Shown here in pieces: positions 63,888 to 64,000 of a stretch of DNA of 64,000 bases. The notes beneath the pieces are model-generated. The model made no database searches, was not told the origin of the DNA, and worked only from the letters and a program-made list of their open reading frames with translations. A program made the position numbers and the translations under genes. The DNA lies in NCBI GenBank assembly GCA_023052935.1, contig CM041295.1, positions 107,820,711-107,884,710 of the forward strand, read 5' to 3'. Numbering within the stretch: the first letter of the stretch is position 1; each line of letters opens with the position of its first letter. The DNA comes from Piezodorus guildinii. Lineage: Eukaryota > Arthropoda > Insecta > Hemiptera > Pentatomidae.

Positions 63888-64000
63888 AAGTTGAATTCAA
63901 CAGAAAAAAAAAATATTTATTTTTGTAATATAGATTTTCGTTAATTTTCTCTATTTTCCAAATAAATCATTATATTTCTTTCTTAATCTTAATTTTAACT

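Larger units (their letters stand above)
62209..64000 (+). mobile_element. Tc1-like transposon, broken, right end outside the window
   Basis: It begins about GCTGCTTAACAAAAAAAGTC next to the R end. It carries a decayed transposase and a foreign insertion at about 63338-63752. The matching right TIR was not found before the window ends. Confidence 0.7.

Noticed and set aside
1..64000. CRISPR arrays, bacterial operons, riboswitches, prophage
   Set aside because: All signals (split exon with GT splice donor, poly(A) retrotransposons, TA-flanked mariners) point to an animal nuclear genome. No array of regular spaced repeats was seen; the open frames do not form operons.

Overview
The window is AT-rich, transposon-dense animal DNA, almost certainly from an arthropod and probably an insect. 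The evidence is one host exon that reads as the Shal (Kv4) potassium channel, cecropia/irritans-type mariners, a Tc1-like transposon and Jockey- and I-type non-LTR retrotransposons. No species can be named from the sequence. The only host gene recognised is the first coding exon of Shal on the minus strand (27831-28941), with an intact splice donor, part of its first intron (below 27831) and a GC-rich 5' flank (28942-29465). Everything else recognisable is mobile or repetitive.

Layout. 1-2380: no gene. 2385-2932: a 68-base A-tract beside an RNase H remnant. 3240-9000: two copies of a dispersed repeat, called R here, each split by a mariner of a different family at the same TA; the second mariner holds a 5'-truncated Jockey-like copy. 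9900-14280: decayed copies of a second Jockey-like family ('LINE B') on both strands. 15254-15646: a MITE, family 'M'. 16050-18900: a decayed LINE followed by a 980-bp terminal-inverted-repeat (TIR) element. 19510-22115: a large inverted duplication whose right arm carries a TIR element absent from the left arm. 24170-25790: a dead reverse transcriptase gene. 27831-29465: Shal. 30108-33405: two R copies, the second split by two M copies joined head to head. 34901-39450: a full-length Jockey-like element ('LINE A') with both ORFs open, a poly(A) tail and a 10-bp target-site duplication (TSD). 40389-41961: a long-TIR element and two palindromic 145-bp MITEs. 45976 to about 52430: an antisense I-type element with ORF1, an unexplained 308-codon ORF, and a frameshifted endonuclease-RT-RNase H ORF2. 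52966-54021: a solo LTR with a nested LINE fragment. 54783-55412: a Gypsy-like gag remnant. 56906-62208: a 45-bp retro-insertion, further R copies, a small TIR element and two more LINE fragments. 62209 to the end: a broken Tc1-like transposon.

How it fits together. R is the recurrent landing pad: at least 14 pieces are present and most are interrupted. Because R and M occur many times, paralogous copies serve as empty sites and insertion boundaries can be read to the base. LINE A is the likely active family: one intact copy and three short 5'-truncated offspring with matching 3' ends and clear TSDs.

Caution on frameshifts. The Shal exon appears to have lost single bases at four places while its protein sequence is otherwise fully conserved. 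Uncorrected indel errors are therefore plausible in this sequence, and frameshifts in transposon ORFs should be read with that in mind.
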